DNA of 64,000 nucleotides from CAWKEY01 sp963848675 (GCA_963848675.1 CAWKEY010000023.1:434001-498000); one strand, 5' to 3'. Shown: positions 28,513 to 36,870, counted from the stretch's first letter. Made by a program: numbers and translations. The notes: generated from the sequence alone by a model not told the origin.

Positions 28513-31329
28513 ATGGATACCATCAGCATCCGCGGTGCGCGAACGCATAATCTGAAAAATATTGACCTTGATCTGCCCCGGGATACGCTGATCGTGATCA
28601 CCGGATTGTCCGGTTCGGGCAAATCCTCGCTGGCATTCGACACCATTTATGCCGAAGGACAGCGACGTTATGTGGAATCGCTTTCCGCGTATGCCCGTCA
28701 GTTTTTATCGATCATGGAAAAACCGGATGTCGATCATATCGAAGGCCTGTCACCCGCCATTTCCATCGAACAAAAATCCACCTCGCACAACCCGCGCTCC
28801 ACCGTCGGCACCATCACCGAAATCTATGATTATCTAAGACTGCTCTATGCTCGTGCCGGCACGCCGCGCTGCCCGGAGCATCAGGTATCGCTGGCGGCGC
28901 AAACCATTAGCCAGATGGTCGATCTGGTGCTGGCGCAACCCCAGGATCAGCGCTGGATGTTGCTGGCCCCGGTCATTAATCAGCGCAAAGGCGAGCATAC
29001 TCAGTTGCTGGATGATTTGCGCGCGCAGGGATTCATACGCGCACGCATTGATGGTACGGTGTATGACCTGGATGAACCGCCGGTGCTGGATCTAAAAAAG
29101 AAACATACGATTGAGGTCATTGTTGACCGTTTTAAAATCCGCGACGACATCGCCTTACGGTTATCCGAATCGTTTGAAACCGCGCTGCGCATTGCCGACG
29201 GCATCGCGATTGCCGCGTGTATGGATGATAACACCGAACTGCTGTTTTCCGAGCGCTACGCCTGCCCGCATTGCGGTTACAGCCTGACCGAGCTCGAGCC
29301 GCGCATTTTCTCATTCAATAATCCCAAAGGCGCTTGCAGCAGTTGTGATGGTCTGGGCGTACGCCAGCATTTTGATCCGGAGCTGATTATTCATAATCCG
29401 GACATCAGCCTTGCCGGCGGCGCGATTCGCGGCTGGGACCGGCGTAATGCCTATTATTATCAGATCATCTGCTCATTAGCCAAACATTACGGCTTTGACC
29501 CGGAACTGCCCTTTTCGCAACTGAGCAAAGACATTCAGGCGATTATTCTGTACGGCAGCGGCAATGAAATCATCGAGTTTCAGTACCAGATGGGCGCGGG
29601 CCCCGCAAAAAAGAAACACCATCCTTTTGAAGGCATTATCGCCAACATGGAAAGGCGTTATCACGAGACCGATTCGCAGATGGTCAGGGAAGAAATGGCC
29701 AAATATTTATCCAATAAGATCTGTGGCGCTTGCGATGGCGCACGCTTGAATATCGCCGCCCGCAATGTCTTCATCGAAGAACTGCCCATCCATCAGCTCA
29801 CCCGCTTCCCTATCCGCAAGGCCCTGGAGTTCTTTCACAATCTGAACTTACCCGGCCAGCGTGGTGAAGTCGCCGTAAAGATCATCAAGGAAATCCAGGA
29901 ACGCCTGGAATTTCTGGTCAATGTCGGGCTCGATTATTTAACCCTGGACCGCAGCGCCGATACGCTCTCGGGCGGCGAAGCGCAGCGTATCCGTCTCGCC
30001 AGCCAGATCGGCGCGGGCCTGGTCGGCGTGATGTATGTACTCGATGAGCCGTCTATCGGTCTGCATCAACGCGATAACCAGCGCTTGCTGAATACCCTGT
30101 TTCGTCTGCGCGATCTGGGCAATACCGTCATCGTGGTCGAGCATGATGAAGACGCCATCCGTTCGGCCCAGCATATTGTCGATATCGGCCCTGGCGCCGG
30201 CGTTCATGGTGGCCGCATCATCGCACAAGGCACGCTGGCTGATATTGTTAACAACAAAGAGTCCCTAACCGGCCAGTATTTATCGGGAAAAATCGAAATT
30301 GCAGTGCCGCAGTCCCTAACGCCGGCCGATAAAGACAAGCTGATCACCATCCGCAATGCCTGCGGCAATAATCTGAAAAATGTCGATATTGCCTTTCCCG
30401 TAGGCTTGCTGACCTGCGTGACCGGCGTGTCCGGTTCCGGCAAATCAACCCTGATTAACGACACCCTGTATTGCCATGCCGCACGTTTGATCAACCGCGC
30501 CGGCACCGTGCCGGCCCCGTGCGATGCGATCGAAGGGCTGGATTATTTCGATAAAGTCGTTGACATCGATCAAAGCCCGATTGGCCGGACTCCGCGCTCC
30601 AATCCAGCCACTTACACCGGCCTGTTCACGCCGATACGCGAGCTGTTTGCCGCCACGCCCGAAGCGCGTTCGCGCGGCTACACGCCCGGCCGCTTCAGCT
30701 TTAACGTCAAAGGCGGCCGCTGTGAAGCCTGTAAAGGCGATGGCGTGATTAAAGTTGAAATGCACTTCCTACCCGACATTTTCGTGCATTGCGAACTGTG
30801 CCACGGCAAGCGCTACAACCGGGAAACCCTGGAAATCCGCTACAAAGGCAAAACCATCAATCAGGTGCTGGAGATGACCGTGGAAGATGCGGCGGAGTTT
30901 TTTAAAGCCGTGCCGACCCTGGCGCGTAAACTCGACACCCTGACCGAAGTCGGCTTGAGTTATATCACCTTGGGCCAAAATGCGACCACGCTGTCCGGCG
31001 GTGAAGCACAGCGGGTCAAACTCGCCAAAGAACTGTCCAAACGCGATACCGGCAAAACCTTATACATCCTCGATGAACCCACCACCGGCCTGCACTTCCA
31101 CGACATCAAACAATTATTGAAGGTTTTGCATACCCTGCGCGATCACGGCAATACCGTCATCGTCATCGAACACAACCTGGATGTCATTAAAACCGCCGAC
31201 TGGCTGATTGATATGGGCCCTGAAGGCGGCGACGGCGGCGGCACCCTGGTTGCCGAAGGCACGCCGAAACAGGTTGCCAATAACCCGGCTTCGCATACCG
31301 GGGTTTATTTGAAGCGGTTTTTTGAGTGA
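28513..31329 (+). CDS. uvrA: excinuclease ABC subunit A
   Basis: 938 residues, the normal UvrA length. Damage-recognition ATPase of nucleotide excision repair. First Walker A GLSGSGKSS near residue 31, the CxxC zinc modules (CPHCGYSLTE; CSSCDGLG; CEACKGDG; CELCHGKRYN), and second Walker A GVSGSGKST near residue 638. Two ABC signatures (LSGGEAQRIRLASQIG and LSGGEAQRVKLAKELS) and Walker B VLDEPSIGLH and ILDEPTTGLH. No clear LexA box was found in the 270 bases upstream, which instead hold a REP-like pair. Confidence 0.98.
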   Translation: MDTISIRGARTHNLKNIDLDLPRDTLIVITGLSGSGKSSLAFDTIYAEGQRRYVESLSAYARQFLSIMEKPDVDHIEGLSPAISIEQKSTSHNPRSTVGTITEIYDYLRLLYARAGTPRCPEHQVSLAAQTISQMVDLVLAQPQDQRWMLLAPVINQRKGEHTQLLDDLRAQGFIRARIDGTVYDLDEPPVLDLKKKHTIEVIVDRFKIRDDIALRLSESFETALRIADGIAIAACMDDNTELLFSERYACPHCGYSLTELEPRIFSFNNPKGACSSCDGLGVRQHFDPELIIHNPDISLAGGAIRGWDRRNAYYYQIICSLAKHYGFDPELPFSQLSKDIQAIILYGSGNEIIEFQYQMGAGPAKKKHHPFEGIIANMERRYHETDSQMVREEMAKYLSNKICGACDGARLNIAARNVFIEELPIHQLTRFPIRKALEFFHNLNLPGQRGEVAVKIIKEIQERLEFLVNVGLDYLTLDRSADTLSGGEAQRIRLASQIGAGLVGVMYVLDEPSIGLHQRDNQRLLNTLFRLRDLGNTVIVVEHDEDAIRSAQHIVDIGPGAGVHGGRIIAQGTLADIVNNKESLTGQYLSGKIEIAVPQSLTPADKDKLITIRNACGNNLKNVDIAFPVGLLTCVTGVSGSGKSTLINDTLYCHAARLINRAGTVPAPCDAIEGLDYFDKVVDIDQSPIGRTPRSNPATYTGLFTPIRELFAATPEARSRGYTPGRFSFNVKGGRCEACKGDGVIKVEMHFLPDIFVHCELCHGKRYNRETLEIRYKGKTINQVLEMTVEDAAEFFKAVPTLARKLDTLTEVGLSYITLGQNATTLSGGEAQRVKLAKELSKRDTGKTLYILDEPTTGLHFHDIKQLLKVLHTLRDHGNTVIVIEHNLDVIKTADWLIDMGPEGGDGGGTLVAEGTPKQVANNPASHTGVYLKRFFE

Positions 31330-31550
31330 GGAGATAGGTGTTTGCGGGCGGCTAAGGTTTGGGGTTATTATTGCATTGCCGTTTTTTTGTTGATTGGATT
31401 TTTAAGGTTTTTGATGATGCTATATTCAATTATTTTAGGACAGGCTAAATCTATTCAAGCCAATGAAATAGCAATGAATTTTAATTTTTATAAGTTAATA
31501 GGCAAACAAATGACGCAATGTTTTACGTCTATTAAGACGTCTAATTGGAG

Positions 31551-32164
31551 TTAGACAAATAAAAATGGCTATGGAAGAGTACGACCACATTCAGTTTAGA
31601 CAAGGGCTTCCTTTTTTCGATATGGTTATGAGTTTTATGACCTCGTTATCAACCTTTTCTTTTGTTTTAAATAACGAAAAACTAATTGAACTAAAAGAAA
31701 AAGATTATGTGAGTATTGAAGGAAAATGGGTGGCACCCAGGCATTTTTTTCCTCATGATGTTGTGTCAAATATTCAGAATGGAAAATACAGTTTAAATGT
31801 TTACGTTAATTCATGTTGCTGTATGCTCGCAAATTCAGCATATGAATCAGTCAAGGAGCGTAATGACAAGTCACCGGAATTTGAATTTCTCCGTCATATT
31901 AGAAATGCAAGTTCTCATCAGAATAAATTTATGTTCTATTCTCATGAGCCAGCTCTTCCCGCACACTGGAAAGGTGCAATGATTGATCACAATTTAAAAG
32001 GTACGGACAACCCCCTTTATGGAAAAGAGTGCTTTGGTTCGTTTTTTGGAGTGCCCGATATTATTGACTTATTGAAAGAAATTGAAGATAAAGTGTAGTT
32101 GTCTAACCCGGCAGTCAACACGGACGCTGCGCGATAAAGCCGCGCAGCGCCGGTTACTTTTACG
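31551..32164 (+). mobile_element. integron gene cassette carrying a HEPN-like gene
   Basis: The left edge GTTAGAC (31550-31556) and the attC end GTTAGGC (32164-32170) are the two core sites between which integron cassettes are bounded, cut after the G. In between lies one gene, starting close to the left core, and a full attC site. Base composition is clearly more AT-rich than the flanking uvrA. No integrase gene is in the window, so this is a cassette outside a recognisable integron. Confidence 0.7.
31565..32098 (+). CDS. cassette-encoded HEPN-like protein of unknown function
   Basis: 177 residues, start at ATG 31565 (second ATG at 31571). I recognise no exact family. The segment EFEFLRHIRNASSHQNKF contains R-N-x3-H (RNASSH), the catalytic pattern of HEPN nucleases, in a helix-rich setting as in HEPN proteins of defence and toxin systems. 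There is no MNT-type antitoxin partner next to it. A cysteine run (SCCCML) precedes the motif. The gene is AT-rich and ends three bases before an attC site, so it was acquired as an integron cassette. A ribonuclease or defence role is inference. Confidence 0.7.
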   Translation: MAMEEYDHIQFRQGLPFFDMVMSFMTSLSTFSFVLNNEKLIELKEKDYVSIEGKWVAPRHFFPHDVVSNIQNGKYSLNVYVNSCCCMLANSAYESVKERNDKSPEFEFLRHIRNASSHQNKFMFYSHEPALPAHWKGAMIDHNLKGTDNPLYGKECFGSFFGVPDIIDLLKEIEDKV

Positions 32165-32170
32165 TTAGGC
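32101..32170 (+). other. attC recombination site
   Basis: 70 bases bounded by GTCTAAC (RYYYAAC core, 32101-32107) and GTTAGGC (GTTRRRY core, 32164-32170), which are near reverse complements. The middle holds the inverted pair CGCTGCGCG / CGCGCAGCG around a short spacer, giving the hairpin that integron integrases recognise. It starts directly after the stop codon of the HEPN-like gene, as expected. Confidence 0.85.
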
Positions 32171-32305
32171 ATCAACAGTGGACGCACTTCTTCGATTAAT
32201 TAAGTGGCTATGGAGAGCATGGCCAGTTCTTGTCCTTTTACCTCTGGCGTATGCACATGTCCTTTTGCTCAATTATTTCCCCCAAGGTGCCGGCCCAATC
32301 AATAA

Positions 32306-33645
32306 GGTGATTTCCGAAGAAGAATTTACCCATTCAGGATAGAATTTCATCATTATTTCAACCACCGAGTACGACCTTGCGATCCACCACCGAACCATAT
32401 CTTTTGCCCTTGAGTGCATACCAAATCGAAGACTTGAAATTAGCGAGTTCAAAAATGTCAGGGGCGGAACGCCGAGCTTTCCAAGCCGCGATGACCTTGA
32501 AATATTGCCAGGGAAATGCCCGGCTAGCGGAAAGAGTATTTGGTTGGGGCCGAGAAACTGTTCAGTTGGGATTGAATGAACACCGCACCGGCATCATTTG
32601 CCGGGGGATGCAATCGACTTATGGCGGGGACAAGCTGTGGGAAGAAAAACATCCTGAGGTGGCGCAAGCCCTGTGGACATTGGCCCAAGCGCACAGTCAG
32701 CAAGACCCAACCTTCCGGACATTGCTGTCGTACACCCGCTTGACTGCGGCAGAAGCTTTGAAGCAGTTACGTGCCCAAGGTTTCCAGGAAGACCACCTGC
32801 CGTCGCCCAGCACCATGGCCGAGGTTCTGAACCGCAACGGTTACCGTCTACGCAAGGTACTCAAGGCCAAGCCGCAAAAGAAACTCCCAGAAACAGATAC
32901 CATCTTTGATAACATTAAGGAAAAGGACGGCGCCCTTTTGGAGGACGAAAATTCAGTTGACGGTGGACTGGTTAAGCGCCTTAGCATCGACTGTAAAGCT
33001 ACGGTGAATATCGGCGATTACTCGCGGGGAGGGAAGACGCGCGGTGACTCGCGTGCCGCTGACCATGACATGGGTTGTGAGGAAAAATATGTCCCGTTTG
33101 GCATCGTCGACGAGGACGCAGGGTCCCTCTATATGACTTTTGGAAGCTCTTTCAAAACGAGCGATTTTATCGCGGACAACTTGATGGGCTGGTGGGAGAG
33201 AACCCCAGCGCACGAACGGGCGGCTATCGCACATATCCAAATCAAGGTCGACAACGGCCCGGAGAGCAGTGGTGTGCGCACGCAGTTCCTTAAGCGCGTC
33301 GTGGAATTCGTCGACCATACCAGAAAAATCGTCCAACTGCTGTACTATCCGCCTTACCACAGCAAGTACAATCCGATTGAGCGCTGCTGGGGCATTTTGG
33401 AGCAGCACTGGAATGGAGCCAAGCTGGTGACTGCCGAAACCATGCTGGAATGGGCAAAAAGCATGACCTGGAAAGGGATACAGCCAGTGGTCAACCTCAG
33501 CAAGACGGTTTATCAAAAAGGGATTTCACTGTCCAAGGTGGCTATGCAGGCGATTGAAGCAAGACTAGAACGTAACCCAATCCTGCCCAAATGGGACATC
33601 CTGATTCGACCCGGCTGATGGGTAAATTTATTTCTGGAAATCACC
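32306..33645 (+). mobile_element. ISAzo13-family insertion sequence
   Basis: 1340 bases. Imperfect terminal inverted repeats of about 31 bases: left starts GGTGATTTCCGAAGAAGAAT, right (inverted) starts GGTGATTTCCAGAAATAAAT, and both continue TTACCCAT-CAG. The element is flanked by a 3-base direct repeat TAA (32303-32305 and 33646-33648). It carries one transposase gene whose stop lies inside the right end. Ends and gene look intact. Confidence 0.9.
32377..33618 (+). CDS. ISAzo13-family transposase
   Basis: 413 residues, full length. An N-terminal helix-turn-helix region (CQGNARLAERVFGWGRETVQ) precedes the DDE catalytic domain: RLSIDCKATVNIGDYSRGGK, KVDNGPESSGVRTQFLK, and YPPYHSKYNPIERCWG, the last being the hallmark of this family with the catalytic Glu. 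It catalyses cut-and-paste-like movement of the surrounding element. No frameshift or stop is visible, so it may be active. Confidence 0.92.
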   Translation: MRSTTEPYLLPLSAYQIEDLKLASSKMSGAERRAFQAAMTLKYCQGNARLAERVFGWGRETVQLGLNEHRTGIICRGMQSTYGGDKLWEEKHPEVAQALWTLAQAHSQQDPTFRTLLSYTRLTAAEALKQLRAQGFQEDHLPSPSTMAEVLNRNGYRLRKVLKAKPQKKLPETDTIFDNIKEKDGALLEDENSVDGGLVKRLSIDCKATVNIGDYSRGGKTRGDSRAADHDMGCEEKYVPFGIVDEDAGSLYMTFGSSFKTSDFIADNLMGWWERTPAHERAAIAHIQIKVDNGPESSGVRTQFLKRVVEFVDHTRKIVQLLYYPPYHSKYNPIERCWGILEQHWNGAKLVTAETMLEWAKSMTWKGIQPVVNLSKTVYQKGISLSKVAMQAIEARLERNPILPKWDILIRPG

Positions 33646-34141
33646 TAAAGCCATCTCTCTTTTCGCGCAATTGGTTGGTGGTTTACTGATCCTATATTCA
33701 ATAGACTCCAATATAGGAGTCATCAAGCAAAAATCACTACTTACTGTTCTTGCGGCTTACTTCAAGGAATTTCCGCTAATCAAAAAATCGGTTACCCTCG
33801 AAGTTCAAGGCTTTGCAAACGCTACATCTTTTGGCAAAGCAAAAATCACTGTAGGCCGGAACCCGAATAGCATCGAAGAAAAAATTGAGTACCTCCAAGA
33901 TCAGATTAACGAGATAAAACATGACCTTGAGCAGGAAACCAAGGAGCTAAACGAGAAAATTGACCGGCAATCAAAAGAAATGGGCACGCAAATTCAAGAA
34001 ACAAAGTCCGCATTACGAAACCTTGAATCGAAAATGGACGAAGTCTCCACCGGAGGTGTGAAGGTTCAATTATTTGGTGTACTACTCATGGTGTACGGTG
34101 CAATTGCTGACTATGCTGCCTAACGAATAAGGTTAGCCAGG

Positions 34142-34219
34142 TAGGGTATGCATCGCGTACCTTTTGAATGTGTCATTGATACCGGAACGCATTGAATATG
34201 GTACGCGATGCGTACCCTA
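34142..34219. repeat. REP-like inverted pair upstream of RAYT gene
   Basis: TAGGGTATGCATCGCGTACC (34142-34161) and GGTACGCGATGCGTACCCTA (34200-34219) are near reverse complements around a 38-base spacer. Related palindromes occur at 7103-7123 and 28291-28354. Placement beside a REP-associated tyrosine transposase is the typical context. Confidence 0.75.
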
Positions 34220-34220
34220 A

Positions 34221-34380
34221 AACCCGATAAGGTGCAATCCATGCCGGTTCTGGGAGCATTTGATTGTAGATGATGCCGATTAAGGGTAACAGGAAGGGTA
34301 ACAGGAGGGTAACAGGGGACAGACCACGGTTTGGTAACAGGGGACAGACCACGGTTTCAACCCGATAAGGCGCAATCTAT
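34221..34380. repeat. repeat mosaic: duplicated RAYT segment and tandem 25-mers
   Basis: AACCCGATAAGG(T/C)GCAATC(C/T)AT occurs at 34221 and 34359. Between them, 34243-34282 is identical to 40 bases inside the RAYT gene (34783-34822). Three short GGGTAACAGG repeats follow, then two perfect tandem copies of a 25-base unit beginning GGTAACAGGGGACAGACCAC (34308-34332 and 34333-34357). No gene is visible in this 330-base stretch. Confidence 0.75.
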
Positions 34381-34454
34381 AGCGCCGCATGAAATGCACA
34401 ACGGCCCCAAAGTGTTCTACATTTATGGGCATGAATGCTTAAGAGGATTTTACA

Positions 34455-34997
34455 ATGCCTGACTACCGGCGTTACCGGATTCCCGGCGGCACCTATTTTT
34501 TTACCGTCAATCTGTTGGAAAGACGCCCCAACGATGTTTTGATCCGGCATATTGATCACCTTCGACAAGCGGTAAAAGACACCCGCAAACGCTGGCCTTT
34601 TCACATTGATGCCTGGGTGGTTTTGCCCGATCACATGCATTGTGTTTGGACGCTACCCGATGGCAATACCGATAACAGCAATCGCTGGCGAGTCATTAAA
34701 CAAACGTTTTCCAAGGCATTGCCCGTTACCGAAAGACGATCTTCTGTGCGCGTTGCCCGTGGTGAACGTGGCATTTGGCAACGCCGGTTCTGGGAGCATT
34801 TGATTGTAGATGATGCCGATTATGCGGCGCATATTGATTATTGCCACATTAACCCGGTAAAACACGGTTTGGTTGAGCAGGTGGCGGATTGGCCATATTC
34901 AACGTTTCACCGTTACGTTTCGCAAGGTCTTTACCCTGATCATTGGTCAATGCCTTTGCCTTTGCCTTTGTCTGATGTCGAAGGGGAGCAGCATTAA
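34455..34997 (+). CDS. REP-associated tyrosine transposase (RAYT)
   Basis: 180 residues, ATG 34455 with AGAGGA upstream. Single-domain Y1 HUH nuclease: VVLPDHMHCVWTLP holds the metal-binding His60-x-His62, and Tyr129 in HIDYCHINPVKHGLV is the expected nucleophile. WQRRFWEHLIVDD is another family block. RAYTs cut and move REP palindromes as single strands; the REP-like pairs in this window are likely substrates or relics of its action. The frame is intact, though the C-terminus is low in complexity (PLPLPLSD). Confidence 0.92.
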   Translation: MPDYRRYRIPGGTYFFTVNLLERRPNDVLIRHIDHLRQAVKDTRKRWPFHIDAWVVLPDHMHCVWTLPDGNTDNSNRWRVIKQTFSKALPVTERRSSVRVARGERGIWQRRFWEHLIVDDADYAAHIDYCHINPVKHGLVEQVADWPYSTFHRYVSQGLYPDHWSMPLPLPLSDVEGEQH

Positions 34998-35048
34998 ATT
35001 TATTCGGCGCAATACGGCTAACGCCTATTGACGCCCTATAAATGATAC

Positions 35049-35107
35049 CTCAGGGTCAGACTCCAATGTCATTAAGTTAAGAACTAAAATATCTCAGGGT
35101 CAGACTC
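35049..35107. repeat. direct repeat downstream of RAYT gene
   Basis: CTCAGGGTCAGACTC occurs at 35049-35063 and again at 35093-35107, 44 bases apart. Together with the tandem units upstream this frames the RAYT gene with repeats on both sides. Confidence 0.6.
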
Positions 35108-35149
35108 GATTGATTAAGAGAATATGTTGTTTTCTAAGGCGAATTCGTA

Positions 35150-35711
35150 TCATAAGTGCATAGCCCGTTTATATAAGGTACTTTTGGCGATACCCAGCTT
35201 TTCTGAGATTTCGTTTACCGTTAACCGTCCTTCCTTATAAAGGGTTTCTGCTGCACAGGCGGTGGCTTCTGCTTTTGGCGGAATGCCTTTAGGTCTGCCT
35301 CCGCTTCCCCCCCCTGGACCTGGCTGCGGACAAGCCGGCTTGGGTTCTTTCCCGGATAAGGTTACGCTCAAATTCGGCTAATGAGGCGAACAGGTTAAAG
35401 CTTAACCGGCCTTGGGCCGTGGTTGTGTCAATGGGATCGTGCAGGCTTTGTAGGCCGATCTTTTTTTCCATTAAGTCATTGACCAGGCTAATCAGGTGAT
35501 TGAGCGAACGCCCCAATCGGTCTAGCTTCCAGATTACCAGCACATCCCCCGGGCGTAGGTTATGAATCATTTCATTAAGTGCCGGACGTTCTGACCGTGC
35601 GCCACTGGCAATGTCCTGATAAATCTTCTCACAACCGGCTTTAGTCAAGGCATCGATCTGGAGTACCAGATTCTGGTCTTTGGTGCTTACCCGCGCATAG
35701 CCAATTTTCAT
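35150..35711 (-). pseudogene. serine resolvase/recombinase, frameshifted at a G8 run
   Basis: From ATG 35711 the frame gives the resolvase catalytic domain: MKIGYARVSTKDQNLVLQI with the nucleophile serine, then DVLVIWKLDRLGRSLNHLI and LAEFERNLIRERTQAGLSAA. It shifts frame at eight C residues on the plus strand (35307-35314). Losing one base there would join it to the DNA-binding tail GGRPKGIPPKAEA...LTVNEISEKLGIAKSTLYKR, to give about 186 residues, the normal TnpR-like length. As read, the protein lacks its helix-turn-helix. It could be a real mutation, a slippage switch or a sequencing error in the run. Confidence 0.85.
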
Positions 35712-35764
35712 GAAGGCTGATCCCCAGAAATTGTATGATTATTTCGTCTCTGCGAAGAATTTAA

Positions 35765-35875
35765 AACCTTGTTTTATAAAACCACAATACCGAACCATAA
35801 AATCAAGGACTTGAAGGTAAACATGACGAACTTGCTTGGGTTCGATAAAACGCTCGTTTTATCGAACCCATGAAT
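35765..35875. promoter_or_regulatory. candidate res site upstream of the resolvase gene
   Basis: A perfect 34-base palindrome at 35837-35870 has arms TGGGTTCGATAAAACG and CGTTTTATCGAACCCA. A related CCGAACCATAAAAT lies nearby at about 35792-35805, and a further A/T palindrome (TTTTATAAAA) at about 35770. Position directly upstream of a resolvase gene is where Tn3-type res sites lie. The match to a known res site was not tested. Confidence 0.4.
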
Positions 35876-35966
35876 AGGGGAAGTAAACGGCAAAATTACC
35901 TGTTTGAGATCTTGATTGATTTGCGTGATTAGCTAGACTAGACTAGGCGTCTTTATGGAGAATGTA

Positions 35967-36215
35967 ATGCAAACTGTAAATATGTTACAAGCCAAGTCCT
36001 CTCTGTCCCGCTTAGTAGAGGCCATTGAGCAAGGGCAAGAGCGTGAAATCGTGATTGCCAGGAATGGCCGCCCAGCTGCTAAACTTGTTCCGATGGATAC
36101 TGCACCATCCGGGAAGCGGATTGGTGTAGCGAAAGGCTTGTTCGTGGTGCCGGACAGCATTGATGCACATAACGACGAAGTGGCTCGGTTGTTCATGGGC
36201 GAAGTGCAGTCTTGA
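35967..36215 (+). CDS. Phd/YefM-family antitoxin
   Basis: 82 residues from ATG 35967, chosen over ATG 35955 because GGAG lies 7 bases before it. MQTVNMLQAKSSLSRLVEAI, then GQEREIVIARNGRPAAKLVP, is the Phd/YefM DNA-binding fold; the C-terminal part would wrap the toxin. It should repress its own operon and neutralise the PIN toxin whose gene overlaps its stop. Neighbouring genes are mobile-element relics. Confidence 0.9.
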   Translation: MQTVNMLQAKSSLSRLVEAIEQGQEREIVIARNGRPAAKLVPMDTAPSGKRIGVAKGLFVVPDSIDAHNDEVARLFMGEVQS

Positions 36216-36598
36216 ATCTGCTGCTGGATACTCACGTTGCACTATGGGCTATCACGGATAACCCAAAACTGCCACAAAAGGCGCGTGATTTGATTGCATC
36301 GCCCAAAACGACCGTTTGGGTCAGCGCGGCGAATGTCTGGGAAATTGCAATCAAGCATTCGCTTGGTCGAGGCGACATGCCGGTTTCTGGCCGAGACGCG
36401 ATGCGCTATTTTCAGGAATCTGGTTATCGCTTTCTTGCCGTTGAGGCGGAACATGCGATAGCGGTCGAAGAACTGCCTTTACATCACCAAGACCCGTTCG
36501 ATCGCATACTTGTGGCTCAGGCACTCGTAGAGCCGATGCGTTTAATGACCCACGATCCCTTGGTAGCGCTCTATAACGACACAATTATCAAGATTTAA
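36212..36598 (+). CDS. PIN-domain toxin, VapC-like
   Basis: 128 residues with a TTG start whose last two bases belong to the antitoxin stop codon (TTGA overlap). PIN-domain acidic residues: Asp6 in LLLDTHVALW, Glu44 in NVWEIAIK, Asp94/Asp97 in HHQDPFDRILVAQA and Asp115 in MTHDPLV. Predicted Mg-dependent ribonuclease, with target RNA unknown. Frame intact. Pairing with a Phd-type rather than VapB-type antitoxin is common for this subgroup. Confidence 0.9.
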   Translation: MNLLLDTHVALWAITDNPKLPQKARDLIASPKTTVWVSAANVWEIAIKHSLGRGDMPVSGRDAMRYFQESGYRFLAVEAEHAIAVEELPLHHQDPFDRILVAQALVEPMRLMTHDPLVALYNDTIIKI

Positions 36599-36870
36599 AC
36601 TTGAGTTGATTTTAGTATGCAACTTTATTACGCACCCACAATTGTCGAGTTGTTTGTGTAAAAAGGGACACTGATAATAAACGAACTTCTGGTGTGCCGA
36701 ACAGAACTTTCGACCCATTTCGGCATTTATTGAAAATTAATTTTAAGCTTATGCCGCCGTCTGGCCGATATAGGCAGGCTAACTAACTGAAAATTTCCTA
36801 ACCCGGACAAGCCGGAACCAAAAAGGCTAAACTAATCCTCAACGCATTGTTTTACTGTGAGGGCTTTGGC

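Larger units (their letters stand above)
32178..34123 (+). pseudogene. second cassette-like gene, interrupted by an insertion sequence
   Basis: The gene begins just after the attC core with GTG 32178 (VDALLRLIKWLWRAWPVLVL) and breaks at 32305. It resumes at 33649 in the frame that continues QLVGGLLILYSIDSNIGVIK and ends at 34123. Removing the IS and one TAA copy restores an uninterrupted 200-codon frame across the joint (GPINKAISLFAQLVGG). The rebuilt protein has two or three N-terminal membrane segments, a middle part (SVTLEVQGFANATSFGKAKI), a coiled coil (about residues 120-175, EKIEYLQDQINEIKHDLEQE) and a final membrane helix. Family unknown. GCCTAAC at the stop may be the start of a lost attC. 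Confidence 0.75.

Noticed and set aside
31342..31554. 70-codon frame between uvrA and the cassette
   Set aside because: Low-complexity, AT-rich, no ribosome binding site, and its end runs through the cassette boundary. I treat it as non-coding.
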